A stretch of DNA of 64,000 bases from Myxococcales bacterium (GCA_022184915.1 JAGTJU010000001.1:248001-312000), one strand, 5' to 3'. Positions 8,221-18,080 are shown, counted from the first letter of the stretch. Translations and numbers: made by a program. The notes: generated by a model not told the origin, from the letters alone.

Positions 8221-10158
8221 TTATCGATTGACGAGATCCTCCCATTCGCTTTCGTCGAGCGAGCAACTTGCGAGGTCTTGCACAGTGGGTGCCCCACAAG
8301 AGGCGCTTCCACTAGCACCTTTGCAGAAAGGGTTGTTGAGCGGAAAGTAGCCAGACTCAACGCAGATGCCAGCCATCACGTTGCCCGCCTTGCCGACATC
8401 AAGTATCTCCCGAGCCAAGCGTCGCTGGTCTTCACAATAGGCTTTTGATCCACCCCGATCCTTGCAGTCAATCATGATGTTCTCGAAACCACGCAAGGCG
8501 TTCAGCCACATCAACCATGTCATCGGATAGTCGCTGCTGCCATCATTCCCGTTCAACGCGGAGAACCCCCTGATCGTTACGGGCTCTTGCGCCAAAGAAT
8601 CGGCAGGAGCGTCGCTCGCAAAGGCGGCTTCAATCGAACCCGCGCCCAACGTGCATTTCGCGTGCGCAACCAGACAGCCGATAAGGCGAGGTGTATTTGA
8701 GCTCAAGGGCGATGGGCCCTCGCGGGTGCAAACGAGATCGCTCGTCAAGAACGCCTTGCCATTCGCGAGCGGAGAGTTGTCGAGCTTGGCCATGTTCTGC
8801 CGCCATTGAGCGACTGCCGGCATCTTCTTGAATCCGTCTTTGTAAATCACTGTGCCGTCTTGTCTGTGGACAACAAAGTTGTACGCGCGGCCGTCAGTGC
8901 CTGGGGCCGCCAGGGGGTTAGACTGTCGTGCGCTGGCGAGGCAAGTAAAAGTCTTGAAACCACCACTCTCGTAATAGGGAAACTTGCAACGTCCCGCGGA
9001 GGGTTTCGTGCGATCTGGACAAATGGGAAGTGCGGAAGCTACGTACTCCTTATACGCGAATAGACGCTTACATTGATGCGTGGGATCTGCGCTTTCATGA
9101 GCGTAGTCGTTGCGGGTAATCGCCCGCACCAACGGCAAGTTTCCGTCGGCGCCACACAAATCGTCTTCGTCGGTACAAGGGATACGGATCGGATCGCCCT
9201 CGGTGAATTGTGGTTCGCCACTGGGAAAGGTTGCGGAAGCTGGGCCTATGCTTGTGGGAAGAAAACCCTCCGCGTCGCCGCCGTCGCAAAATGAGCCGCG
9301 CGATGGCAGTGGTGTCAGCGTGGGAGTTGTGGTGGCCACAAGCGATGTGCGCGTAAGGAGATTGTTTGGGTCGTAGGCGACGCCGAGAAACGCGAGGAAC
9401 TCACCCGATGTACCAGAGTCGGCCCCTGGACGGTAAGCCTGACGAAGGCCTTTGGGGCATCCCGTGCTTTGCGGGCACGCGACCCCCGAGAACAAGTTCC
9501 CCCAATTCGATATGAGCTCTCGCCGGACCGTGCTTCCACAACGTGCCACGCGGTCATCTCTTCCAGCACACGAACCGTCGGTGTTTTTGCAGCCCGTGTA
9601 AACTAGCCGAAGCACGTCGCGCCAGTCTTGCAACACGTACCCACTGGGCAGAACGCCGCTGGTGCGAAGGTGACCCACGCCTCGATCAGGAAAGGTATGG
9701 CCGTCGTTCGGGGTGGTTGCTGATGCATGAAAAGCCGTGCAGGAGGCTTCATCTTTGCCGAACGCCCCGATCGAATCATTGTGGGCAACCACTACAACGG
9801 CGTCGGCACAAAACGCGAATCCCTCGGCCTGATCGTTGGGGTATGCGCGTGCGCCAACGGGTGGGCTTCGTTCGCGCACTTCTTGGTGCCGCCCCTAAGG
9901 CGAAACGGGCGAAAATACCGAGAACATCCCTTGCATTCCTTGTACGACAACTTCGTTTTCCGCCGATCTCCCGCACGCCGACCCCTTCGACCGCGTGTTG
10001 ATTGCGCAGGCGACGCGGCTCGCAGCACCGATTGTCGCCTGCGACGAGTCGATTACGGCCAACTTCCGCCCCTGCGTCTGGTAGGCGCGGCACCGCGGGG
10101 GGGCAGCAGGCCCGCGTCGCTCTGAACGCACACGCTGGTTGCCAGGCTGCCGCGCCAA
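8221..10158 (-). pseudogene. exported periplasmic-binding-like protein, interrupted by in-frame TAG
   Basis: The intact frame on the minus strand runs 9879 (GTG) to 8221, 552 residues, without a signal peptide. Directly upstream in the same frame is a TAG (9895-9897), preceded by another 87-codon open stretch to 10158, so the gene looks broken near its 5' end. A region with DWRDVLRLVYTGC, CGSTVRRELISNWGNLF and RPGADSGTSGEFLAFLG resembles PstS-type phosphate-binding folds, in which an SGT motif contacts the ligand. The many Cys residues (about 25) suggest a disulphide-rich exported protein. The functional call is tentative, and whether the upstream segment is truly coding is unsure. Confidence 0.45.
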
Positions 10159-10340
10159 CGATCAGCCAACTCGAGGTGGTCATGGGGGGCGGGCAAGCTT
10201 CAGGGCAGTCCGCCCCGGCGCCGGGCAACGAGCTGCCATCTTTTTCGAGCTCCGTATCGGTCGGGAACCCACTAACGTCCGCAGTGTCCGACTTCACGAG
10301 CCCCCGTCTAACCCTCCTTTTCCGCTCCCGCACCCGGCGC

Positions 10341-10532
10341 TTGGCTTGGGGTCAGGGTCGGACCCTGCTGACTTTGGTCGCGACCCTCAGCTTTTCCCTG
10401 TCCGCGAAGGGCTGTGCCTCTGAAGACGCGTCCTCGCCCGAGGCGGTGGGTGGGGCCGCGGGCGTGACCGGAGGCGTAGCTGGAAGCGGGACCGGTGGCT
10501 CCGGCCCGGTCGGCTCTCATACGGTTCTGTAA
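10341..10532 (+). pseudogene. truncated Gly-rich lipoprotein head
   Basis: A TTG-initiated frame of 63 residues: a hydrophobic stretch (LLTLVATLSFSLSAKGC) like a lipoprotein signal ending in Cys, then a Gly-rich linker (GGAAGVTGGVAGSGTGGSG), then a stop. It is the start of one of the Gly-linker lipoproteins seen throughout this window, but no mature domain follows. Probably a remnant left by rearrangement; the true start is not clear. Confidence 0.4.
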
Positions 10533-10649
10533 GGTCACAACTTTTCGCTCCACATACCTCCGGTGTACTTTGCAACACGTCCCCACCGCTCCGTACATTC
10601 AATCGCCGCAGGTGCCTACCGGCCGCGGCATTTCCATTGGGATGTTCGA

Positions 10650-12752
10650 ATGAAGCGGTTCGCCTCGACCCTGTGTTTTGCGCACGGCTGCTTCCTGTTG
10701 GCGCTTGCCGCTTGTGGGGGCGACGAGGCGGTCTCGGGTCAGCCTTGCCCCTTCTTCGCCCCTGTCGAGGACGCCCCCTCGGCGGAGGTGTGTGCCGTGG
10801 CGGTCGAGGTCGAATCCGACTTCTGGCGCGCGGCGGGCAGCTCGCGTCAGCGGCACCTGTCCGACGAGGCCGCCGCGGAGGAGCGCCCCGGGCGCTTCGT
10901 CGTGACGACCTCCACGGGCACGCCGACCCTCAAGGCGCACTGGCTCTCGAACGCCGCCCTCGAACGATGGGCGCCCCAGGCTGCCCAGACCGGCACATGG
11001 CCCGCCGCCGTTCGCAGCCACGCCCAGCTCCATCCCGGTGTGGAGACGGTGGTTGCGTTTGGCGAGGCGCGCCTGATCGACGCGGGCGCCCTGGGGCCCG
11101 TCTACGCTTACCGGTGGGTGCCAGAGCCGGGCGCTCCGCTCGCGGCCGACCAGGTGGCCTGTGCGGTCTTCGAGCCGAGCCACGACGCCGTGGCTGCCAG
11201 TTTGCCCTTCACCAACGTCTTTTTCACCCCGAAGGCGGGCCAAGACACATCCGAGTGTTTTTTGCCCGCCCTGAAGGTGGACCTGTTTCGGCCCGAGTAC
11301 GAACTTTACAACGCGGGCGTGTCTTTCGGGCGCGTGCGCCTTTACAACGCGCAGCAGTTCGCGCAGGCCGAGGCGACGTTTGCCTTTGGTTGGCAAGACG
11401 TGCTGGTGCTCGATGAAGCGCCGTTTGATCTCACGACCGTGGTGTCGGGCGTGGTCACCGGCACCCGCCAGGGGCAGCTCTCGCACGTCAACATCCGCAG
11501 CGCTGCCCGCGGAACGCCCAATTGCTTCGTGAGGTCGCCGCTGGCCCGGCTGGCGGCCTGGAAAGATCGCCTCGTGCGCTTCGCGTGCACGGACACGGGC
11601 CTCGAGGTCCGTGAGGCCACGCCGGACGAAGCCAACGCGTTCTGGGCCTCCTTCAAAAAGCCGCCCCAGGATCTGCCACCCTACCGGGCCGAGCCGCTAC
11701 CCCTGGTGGATCTTCTGGCCCTGGAAACGACCAGCCCTGAGCAGCGCGCGGCCGCGGTGTCCGCTTACGGCGCCAAAGGCACGAACCTCGCCACGCTCAA
11801 CCAGAGGATCGCACAGGAGGTGACGTTGCCGGGATTCCTCGTCCCCATTTCGGCCTACCTGGAGCACGTCAGCCGCGCCGCCGTGTCGGTGCGGCTGGCC
11901 TCCAAAACCGTCAAGGGCACGGTGGCCACGGCCCTGCCCGAAGTGCTTGCCGACGCGGAATTCAAGGCTTCGGCGAAACGGCGCAACGACGTGCTCACCG
12001 CGTTTCGTCGGGCCATTGCGCAAACGCCCTGCAGCCCCGCACTCATCGAAGCGGTGAGAGCCCAGATCTTGGCACGCGGTCCCGCCGAGCTCATGTGGCG
12101 CTTCCGCAGCAGCAGCAACGCGGAGGACATCCTCGGCTTCAACGGTGCGGGCCTTTACACCTCCGAGTCAGGCTGCCTGGCCGACGAGGTGGATGGGGAC
12201 GGACAGGGGCCCAGCCGCTGCGACGCCGACAAAAAACGTGAACACACGGTTTGTGCAGCCCTGCGCACGGTCTGGGCTTCGGTGTGGAACTTTCGGGCGT
12301 TCGAAGAGCGGGACTTTTCGGGCATTCCACACGAACGCGTTGGCATGGGGGTTCTCGTCAACCTGCGCAGCAAGAACGAGCGCTCGAACGCGGTGGCGTT
12401 TTCTGGCAACCCCAACAACCCGGCTGACAACCGCATCTTCGTGGACAGCCAGATCGGCACCCTGGAGGTGGTGGCCCCCGAGCCCGGCACGTGGCCCGAG
12501 AGCGTGCGCCTGACCTCCGCCCCTCAAGGCACCCAAATAGAGCGGGTACGTCGCTCGAGCGCCCTGCCAAACGGTGAGGTGATGAGCGACGCGGAGCTGA
12601 CCGCCCTGGTCGCGGCCATGCAAAGCGTGCTGGCGGTTTTCCCACGCGACGCACAGGCCTCGCCCGGCCGGAGCGTCATCTTCGACACCGAGTGGAAGGT
12701 GCTCGAGGACGGTCGCCTCATCATCAAGCAGATCCGCCCGTACCTCCGCTAG
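10650..12752 (+). CDS. lipoprotein with PEP-synthase/PPDK-type ATP-grasp domain
   Basis: 700 residues. The ATG at 10650 gives a lipoprotein signal (FLLALAAC, Cys at about 24), so the mature protein should be anchored outside the cytoplasm. About 470 residues of unassigned exported domain lead into a C-terminal region (about 400-700) resembling the ATP/PEP-binding N-domain of pyruvate phosphate dikinase and PEP synthase: AYGAKGTNLATLNQR, MWRFRSSSNAEDILGFNGAG and DTEWKVLEDGRLIIKQIRP. The phospho-His swivel and PEP-binding domains are absent, so it cannot be a complete PEP synthase. An ATP-grasp-like fold in a lipoprotein is odd, and the substrate is unknown. Confidence 0.75.
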   Translation: MKRFASTLCFAHGCFLLALAACGGDEAVSGQPCPFFAPVEDAPSAEVCAVAVEVESDFWRAAGSSRQRHLSDEAAAEERPGRFVVTTSTGTPTLKAHWLSNAALERWAPQAAQTGTWPAAVRSHAQLHPGVETVVAFGEARLIDAGALGPVYAYRWVPEPGAPLAADQVACAVFEPSHDAVAASLPFTNVFFTPKAGQDTSECFLPALKVDLFRPEYELYNAGVSFGRVRLYNAQQFAQAEATFAFGWQDVLVLDEAPFDLTTVVSGVVTGTRQGQLSHVNIRSAARGTPNCFVRSPLARLAAWKDRLVRFACTDTGLEVREATPDEANAFWASFKKPPQDLPPYRAEPLPLVDLLALETTSPEQRAAAVSAYGAKGTNLATLNQRIAQEVTLPGFLVPISAYLEHVSRAAVSVRLASKTVKGTVATALPEVLADAEFKASAKRRNDVLTAFRRAIAQTPCSPALIEAVRAQILARGPAELMWRFRSSSNAEDILGFNGAGLYTSESGCLADEVDGDGQGPSRCDADKKREHTVCAALRTVWASVWNFRAFEERDFSGIPHERVGMGVLVNLRSKNERSNAVAFSGNPNNPADNRIFVDSQIGTLEVVAPEPGTWPESVRLTSAPQGTQIERVRRSSALPNGEVMSDAELTALVAAMQSVLAVFPRDAQASPGRSVIFDTEWKVLEDGRLIIKQIRPYLR

Positions 12753-12865
12753 TCGCTCCCGAGGACTTAGGCGTTTGCAAGCACTCAACACCCATGCAGC
12801 CCCTCAATTCATTCATGAAGTGTGCCTCCATGAAGCCCGACCACTGTCCTGTCCCCACATCGCCG

Positions 12866-13777
12866 ATGCGGCTTTCGCGTCACCACGACAACCGGCAAAC
12901 GCAGCTGCCTCCGAAAGGTCGACGAGGCCTGGGTCGCGTTGGCGCTTTTTTTTGTGCAACGCTTCTGGCGCTAAACGTCGCCTGTGGAGGGAAGGAGGGT
13001 CCCGTGGACGACTCCGAAACGGGTGGTGGCCAAGCAGGACGGTCCGGAGGGTCCGGACCGGGGGACCAGAGAGACAACGGCGGAGGGCCAGCGGGCGGGC
13101 AGGGTGCAGGAGGGCCAGGTCGTGGTGGCGCCGGGAACCGCGGCGACGAGGGGGTGTTCTCCGGAGGACCGTACAGTGGCTCGTCGCCTCTGCCCAGAGA
13201 GGGAACGTGGACATGCGCGCAGATGACGGAGCACTACAACGCCGGTGGCTTCGGTAGCCCCGTAGATGCCGTCTGCCTCCAGACGGTGCCAGACAGAGCG
13301 GCGTGGGAACGGATTTCTGTGCGCTTTGATTCGGGTGACATCGTGGCCACGACGAAGTTCATGTTGCCGTGGAAGGGCCGTACCCAGATCCCCAACGCAT
13401 TCCTTCACTCATCGAACCTGGGCGGCTCAGGAGCCGGCAATCAGTTCGATGGCGTGCACTACGTCTTCGCGAACACCTTCTTGACGCAATACTTTACGGA
13501 CGATTACATCGACATGTACTTTGCGTCGGGGAACGACCGTGTCGTGAACGGCGGTGTCCTCAATGAGATTCGGAGCCAGTCCGGAACGACTGCATTCGGC
13601 TACGTCCTATACGGCAATGGTCGGCTCTCGTGCGAAGAGCAGAAAGAGGTTCACAAGCAAATGCTCGACAGCTTTGCCCTTCGGCCGATGGCGCGTATCG
13701 TGTCGACAGGTTTGCAAGACGCCGATCCCCCGCCTCAGGGGTGCAGCATCAGTGTCATCGTGCTCGATGGAGGGTGA
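12866..13777 (+). CDS. Gly-rich lipoprotein, hypothetical
   Basis: 303 residues from ATG 12866; in-frame ATGs at 12794, 12815 and 12830 are possible, but 12866 leaves a compact, basic n-region before the lipobox (FFCATLLALNVAC). None has a clear ribosome-binding site. A linker of Gly/Asp/Arg follows to about residue 105. The mature domain (RWNRG-like motifs absent) begins at TWTCAQMTEHYNAGGFG and contains several Cys likely paired outside the cell. I do not recognise the domain. A transposase remnant abuts its 3' end, so the C-terminus (SISVIVLDGG) may have been altered by insertion. Confidence 0.7.
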   Translation: MRLSRHHDNRQTQLPPKGRRGLGRVGAFFCATLLALNVACGGKEGPVDDSETGGGQAGRSGGSGPGDQRDNGGGPAGGQGAGGPGRGGAGNRGDEGVFSGGPYSGSSPLPREGTWTCAQMTEHYNAGGFGSPVDAVCLQTVPDRAAWERISVRFDSGDIVATTKFMLPWKGRTQIPNAFLHSSNLGGSGAGNQFDGVHYVFANTFLTQYFTDDYIDMYFASGNDRVVNGGVLNEIRSQSGTTAFGYVLYGNGRLSCEEQKEVHKQMLDSFALRPMARIVSTGLQDADPPPQGCSISVIVLDGG

Positions 13778-13960
13778 AACCGGGGGCGTCAATCTGACCC
13801 TAAAGGACCGTCTCGTGAAGGAGCTGCGGCTGCGAAACGTCGATACCGTCGCGGCTGCCAATGACTTCGCCCCGGAGTTCATGTCGTCCTACAATCGCCG
13901 TTTCGCCCGTTCGTCCCGCAATGCTCACGATGCCTATCGCCAGGTGAACGTCAGCGTTGA
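13767..13960 (+). pseudogene. ISNCY-type transposase C-terminal remnant
   Basis: The frame contains GVNLTLKDRLVKELRLRNV, then VAAANDFAPEFMSSYNRRFA, which matches the well-conserved stretch after the catalytic core of ISNCY-family DDE transposases (usually preceded by 'PQAKGRVER'). The N-terminal catalytic domain is absent and the match fades after about 13960. It overlaps the last codons of the preceding lipoprotein gene, so it is an old fragment rather than a working element. Confidence 0.65.
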
Positions 13961-14437
13961 GCAGCTTCGGCGCAACAGGAAGAGCGTGACCAGAGGCGGA
14001 TCGATTCCTCGAAACTCACCAAGCGCGAAAAGGCGCGCCTACGACAAGCCCGGGACACGGCGACGGTACTTCTGCCATAGAGCGCCTTTAGACCCAAGGA
14101 GCTGCGAGCGCCGTGCGGCATGCCTTTGGCGCGCTTGCCCACCGCCGCGTGTCGTCACCTGCCGGGTGCGCCGCTCTCATCCACCCGGCTGCGCATGGAC
14201 GAATTGCTCCAAGGAGGGGCGCAGAGGGCTTTAGCTCTGGGCTTTTCTTCACGCAGAGAAAAACTGCCAGACTTGCAGAATATTTGAAGATGCGTCTGTC
14301 ACCTCTGCCCCCACTTCAGGCGTAGGCATGCTTGGCAGACCGATGGGCTGCGAGTGTGCTCCCGAAACCGTCTGTGATCTTTGGTGAAGAGGCGATGTGA
14401 CGGCTGCGCAACAAACAAGTGCCAAAAAGGAGCCCCA
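13961..14437. other. intergenic stretch, no supported gene
   Basis: Open frames here are short and show no recognisable domain. The left part may be degraded insertion-sequence DNA continuing from the transposase fragment; the right end carries the ribosome-binding site (AGGAG, 14428-14432) of the protease gene. Confidence 0.5.
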
Positions 14438-15481
14438 ATGTTTCGCCCTAATACTCGGAAAACTCACGACGGATTGCGCCTTGCTGCGCATTTCACTGGC
14501 CTCGTGGCGATGTGCACCGTGCTGTCACCGTCGTGTGGCGGCCAGACGGAGCCCGACGGACTCGGTGTTGAAACACAACCGCTTGAGAATGGCACCCCTT
14601 TGCCCAGAGGTAAGTACCCGTCTTCGTTGATCTTCGTAGGAAGCAACGGAATCGTCTGCACCGGGACGGCCGTGGCAGACACAGTGGTCGTGACGGCCGC
14701 CCACTGCATTTCCAATACGGGAACCAAGACGATCGACGTCAATGGACAGACCATCGAGCTGCCTGTGTTTACAGGCGGAACCGTCGAGGCCTTCAAACGA
14801 GGCCAAACATTCCGCATTTCGACCGATGAACGCGTGACGCCGTCGGCGGCCTCGGCGGCGCAGCAGTTCAAGCAATTCACGATCCAAAACGCGGTCATCC
14901 ATTACAGCTGGGAAGCCCAGATCAAGAAGGCCGGCGCCTTGACGGTGCGCGAACTCTCCCTCGGCGGGGCGGCGGACTTAGCGGTGCTCACGACGAAGGA
15001 GAGCTTGAGAAAGGCCTTCAAGGAGCTTCGCTTTGCGAAAATCGACACGGCGACGGTACACCCGCTAACGACGGTCACCTTCGTTGGGTACGGATGTAAT
15101 GCGAGTGGAACCGACGCTCAGGGTCGCATTGTCTTCGAGAGCAGCAACACGTTCACAGCCGAGTACGGCACGTCCTTCGTGTTGACGAAAGACCAGACCA
15201 CCGATGTCCTTTCCAACTTCTATCAGGGTGACCTAAGCGCAGTGGCGTCGTCCCTCCAAAAGGGGAATCATCTGATGGCGGGTAGCGGGTTCAGTCTCCC
15301 GGGGCTCTGCCCGGGAGACTCGGGTGGACCGGTTTTCCGCGAAGATTCCGACAGCCTGATTGGCGTCAACTCGGGAACGGAATACGCGCCGGCCGCGAAC
15401 ACGTCTGGTTCGCTGCTCAACAGGGTGACTCGGCTCGACACCCCCGAGGTACGGTCCTTCCTGCGCCGACAGGCCCAATGA
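14438..15481 (+). CDS. secreted trypsin-like serine protease (S1 family)
   Basis: 347 residues. An AGGAG five bases before the ATG fixes the start. A signal segment (HFTGLVAMCTVLSPSCGG) suggests export, possibly as a lipoprotein although the lipobox is imperfect. The chymotrypsin-fold triad is complete: His in VVVTAAHC, Asp in GGAADLAVLTT, Ser in LCPGDSGGPVF. A short N-terminal segment before PLPRGKYPSSLIFVG could be a propeptide. It should cleave peptide bonds outside the cell; specificity cannot be read. It stands alone. Confidence 0.88.
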   Translation: MFRPNTRKTHDGLRLAAHFTGLVAMCTVLSPSCGGQTEPDGLGVETQPLENGTPLPRGKYPSSLIFVGSNGIVCTGTAVADTVVVTAAHCISNTGTKTIDVNGQTIELPVFTGGTVEAFKRGQTFRISTDERVTPSAASAAQQFKQFTIQNAVIHYSWEAQIKKAGALTVRELSLGGAADLAVLTTKESLRKAFKELRFAKIDTATVHPLTTVTFVGYGCNASGTDAQGRIVFESSNTFTAEYGTSFVLTKDQTTDVLSNFYQGDLSAVASSLQKGNHLMAGSGFSLPGLCPGDSGGPVFREDSDSLIGVNSGTEYAPAANTSGSLLNRVTRLDTPEVRSFLRRQAQ

Positions 15482-15497
15482 CGGGCATCGCGCACGC

Positions 15498-16013
15498 TTG
15501 ACCAATTCGACGCGGCTGCGCGGCAGACACGGAAGCGAACGCCTGGGCGACGTCAATCGCCTAGGCGTCGACGAAAGTGGTTCGGGGTTCGTGGGTGCCC
15601 CGCGGGTCAGCGCGGCAACGCCGGCGACCCTCGTGGCGCTTTACGAGATCCGCTCCGCCGCCGACACGAACGTGCTCCCGCAGTTGCGGTACCAGACCAC
15701 GGGCGTGCCGCGCGGGAGCGAGCTGGCCTTCGTGAAGGTTCGCCACAAAGCCCCGGCGGGCGGACGGAGTCAGCTTTCCACGCTCGTGGGCGCCGATTCC
15801 GCGGCTGGTGCCCCGCCCTCCCCGGCCTTCACGTTCTCGCCGGCGGTGGCAGCCTTTGGGTAGCTTCTGCGCCAATCGCCGCACACGGGTCGGGCCACCT
15901 TCGCGGACGTGGCGGCGTGGGCCGAACGGGGCCTCGGATGGGACCCAGGTGGGCATCGGCGAGGGTTAGTGTCGCTGGTGCGACGGGCCTCGCGGCTGCA
16001 CGAGCAAACGTGA
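15498..16013 (+). pseudogene. C-terminal remnant of a YfbK-like VWA protein, in-frame TAG
   Basis: The frame reads LVALYEIRS, LRYQTTGVPRGSELAFVKVR and PSPAFTFSPAVAAFG, the conserved end of YfbK/DUF3520 von Willebrand A proteins. It meets TAG at 15861-15863, then continues in the same frame with LLRQSPHTGRATFADVAAWA and LVSLVRRAS before TGA at 16011. In relatives this junction reads through, usually with Glu, so a GAG-to-TAG change is likely. The N-terminal VWA domain is missing, so the gene is both truncated and interrupted. Confidence 0.7.
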
Positions 16014-16050
16014 TCGCACCGTCGATTGTGCTCTTGGTCCGGAGGCCGTG

Positions 16051-16668
16051 TCAGCTTCGCTTCCGCAACGCCCGCAGCTGCGCTTCCAGCTCTGCGATCG
16101 TCTCATCCTTGCGGGCGAGCATCCGGGCGACATCTTCGGCGTCGAAGCGCTGTGGGATGTGTTGCGGGCAGTTCGCATCCCACGCGCAGACGTCGATCAC
16201 GATCGCGCGCTCGATCGTCGCCTTGTAGCCCTCCACTTTCAGAGACGCCAGCAGCGCGGGATCGTCCTCGACGACGCGGGCCTCTCCCCAGATCTTCACG
16301 CGGGATCTTTCTTCGTAGTCGATGAGAAACAGGTTCACCTTCGGATTTTCGGAGAGATTTCCGACGCTGATGTATTGGCGATTTCCGCGAAAATCTGCGA
16401 AGCCCAGCGTGTGCTCGTCGATCACGCGCAGAAACCCCGGTGGACCGCCGCGGTGCTGGATGTACGGCTGGCCCTCCGCGTTGGCTGTGGCCAGAAAGAA
16501 ACTCGTCTGGTCCGCGATGAATGCCCCCAGCGCCGCGTCGATCGCCGTATTCCAGCCTCCCGACTTTTCGAGACGCGCGTACGCGGCCCGCGATCCCTGC
16601 CGCCGCTGCACCTCCTTGACGGCAGGACTGAACGCAATGTCGCTGGGGTAGGTCTTCGTTGGTCCCAT
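16051..16668 (-). CDS. pyridoxamine 5'-phosphate oxidase-like flavin-binding protein
   Basis: 205 residues. A PNPOx-like split beta-barrel: SFFLATANAEGQPYIQHRGG (about 56-75), GFADFRGNRQYISVGNL and VNLFLIDYEERSRVKIWGEA. The family binds FMN or F420 and often reduces or detoxifies small molecules. The C-terminal 25 residues form a charged helix (ARMLARKDETIAELEAQLRA) that could mediate assembly. It is the last gene of a three-gene operon, 2 bases after the NTF2-like gene stops. Confidence 0.85.
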   Translation of the reverse strand: MGPTKTYPSDIAFSPAVKEVQRRQGSRAAYARLEKSGGWNTAIDAALGAFIADQTSFFLATANAEGQPYIQHRGGPPGFLRVIDEHTLGFADFRGNRQYISVGNLSENPKVNLFLIDYEERSRVKIWGEARVVEDDPALLASLKVEGYKATIERAIVIDVCAWDANCPQHIPQRFDAEDVARMLARKDETIAELEAQLRALRKRS

Positions 16669-16670
16669 GG

Positions 16671-17135
16671 TCAGAGTCCGAGCTCGGTCAATCCCGGGTG
16701 AGGGTCGGGGCGTCGCCCGAGCGGCCAGCGGAACAGCCGATCGGATTCGCTGATCGTGACGTCGTTGATGCTGGCCTCACGTCGCCGCATCAATCCGTTC
16801 TCGTCGAAGTCCCATTGCTCGTTGCCGTACGCGCGCTTCCAGAGACCCTCGCTGTCCCGACACTCGTAGACAAAGCGCACAGCGATGCGGCTGTCCGAAA
16901 ACGCCCAAACCTCTTTGATCAGCCGGTAGTCGATCTCGGAGCTCCACTTGCGAACGAGGAAAGCGTGGATGGCAGCGCGCCCCTGGAGAAACTCGGACCG
17001 ATTCCGCCAATGGCTGTCTTCCGTGTAGGCCAGCACGACCTTGTCGGGATCGCGCTGGTTCCAGGCGTCCTCGGCAAGACGCGCCTTGCGCGTGGCCGAT
17101 TGACGATCGAACGGGGGGACAGGCGGGCGTGTCAT
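16671..17135 (-). CDS. NTF2-like protein of the DUF1348 family
   Basis: 154 residues from ATG 17135, chosen over 17183 because the extra N-terminal residues are poor. The sequence ([65 protein letters not shown]) fits DUF1348, a SnoaL/NTF2-like cone fold of unknown activity common in oxidative or stress operons. It sits between the AhpD-like and PNPOx-like genes and is probably co-transcribed with them. Confidence 0.85.
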   Translation of the reverse strand: MTRPPVPPFDRQSATRKARLAEDAWNQRDPDKVVLAYTEDSHWRNRSEFLQGRAAIHAFLVRKWSSEIDYRLIKEVWAFSDSRIAVRFVYECRDSEGLWKRAYGNEQWDFDENGLMRRREASINDVTISESDRLFRWPLGRRPDPHPGLTELGL

Positions 17136-17167
17136 GGGCTTCTCCAGGGGCTGCGCGTGGACGTTCA

Positions 17168-17893
17168 TCACGGCAAGGGCCACCGCGCGTCCGCCTTGCT
17201 CACGAACGCGCCCGGATCGGCATCGAACATGGCCTTGGCTTCGGCGCTCGAGAAACGAAACAGGCGATCGGCGTAGCGGCTCGACGACACACCGTCGGAC
17301 GCAACCCGCTCACCCATCGACACCGCAACCGCGCACAAGTCGTCGTAGGCGGCGTGGGCCGAGAGGCGCGGGAAGTCGACGTCCGTGCCGGCGACCGTGT
17401 TCACATAGTTGGTGAGCGTGTTGACTGCCACGTGAAGAACGACCTCGATCACCTGCGCGTCGCTCAATCCCCCTGCCCGCGCCGCCGACAACGCCGCCGC
17501 CGAGACATGCCCACGGGCGCGCACCACCTCGGTCGCGAAGCGAAGGGCCGCGTCGGCCTTGGGATCCGCGGAGCGACCTTCTCTGGCCGCCGCCAGCTCG
17601 TTTTCGTCGAGCTTCGCCAGGTTCTGCCCGAGGTACGTGTGCGCGGACAGGCAGTAGTCGCAGCCATTGAGCTCCGCCACGCGGATGGCCAGGCGTTGGC
17701 GCGTCTTCACATCGAGCTCGCCCTTGCCGAGCGCACCACTGAGCCCCAAGTAACCCTCGAGCGAAGCCGGGCTGGTACCGAGCAAGCGAAAAAGGTTGGG
17801 GACCGAGCCTAGCTGATTCTTCACCGCCGCGAGGAGCGGCTGGGAGGCGGCAGGGGTGGCGTCGACGGTGGCGGGGATCGCGAGCTTGGACAT
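17168..17893 (-). CDS. AhpD/carboxymuconolactone decarboxylase-like protein with YHS-like tail
   Basis: 241 residues. Residues about 20-185 form an AhpD-like alpha-helical domain with the redox motif CDYC followed by LSAHTYLG, so a peroxidase or thiol-redox role is likely. The C-terminal part ([18 protein letters not shown], then DADPGAFV) resembles a YHS domain that has lost its metal-binding Cys residues. An AGGAG lies before the ATG at 17893, and a sigma-54 promoter is found upstream. It is the first gene of the operon running to 16051. Confidence 0.85.
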   Translation of the reverse strand: MSKLAIPATVDATPAASQPLLAAVKNQLGSVPNLFRLLGTSPASLEGYLGLSGALGKGELDVKTRQRLAIRVAELNGCDYCLSAHTYLGQNLAKLDENELAAAREGRSADPKADAALRFATEVVRARGHVSAAALSAARAGGLSDAQVIEVVLHVAVNTLTNYVNTVAGTDVDFPRLSAHAAYDDLCAVAVSMGERVASDGVSSSRYADRLFRFSSAEAKAMFDADPGAFVSKADARWPLP

Positions 17894-17945
17894 GGATCGT
17901 CTCCTGGTTCCGGCCCCGCGAAGTGCGGTGCCTGCTACGAGAGAC

Positions 17946-17962
17946 AACAAGAAGCGCGCCAG
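17946..17962 (-). promoter_or_regulatory. sigma-54 (-24/-12) promoter for the AhpD-NTF2-PNPOx operon
   Basis: On the minus strand the sequence CTGGCGCGCTTCTTGTT matches the consensus YTGGCACGRNNNTTGCW at nearly every key position: GG at -24, and TTGT in place of TTGC at -12. Transcription would start near 17934, leaving about a 40-base leader before the ATG at 17893. The divergent neighbour encodes a sigma-54 activator. Confidence 0.7.
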
Positions 17963-18023
17963 GCGGTCTCTCGGAGAAAGCTAAATATTTCAAGTGGTTT
18001 AGCCGATACGCATGTCTACGACT

Positions 18024-18041
18024 TTTCGTTATACGACGAAA
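18024..18041. promoter_or_regulatory. inverted repeat, probable activator binding site
   Basis: TTTCGT (18024-18029) and ACGAAA (18036-18041) are reverse complements around a 6-base centre, extendable to ACTTT(T)CGT/ACGAAAGT with one bulge. It lies about 60-80 bases upstream of the sigma-54 -24 element and 40 bases before the activator gene, the expected place for an enhancer site shared by both. Confidence 0.5.
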
Positions 18042-18080
18042 GTTCGTTCCCTCATTCACGATTTCTCGTAGTCTCGACGG

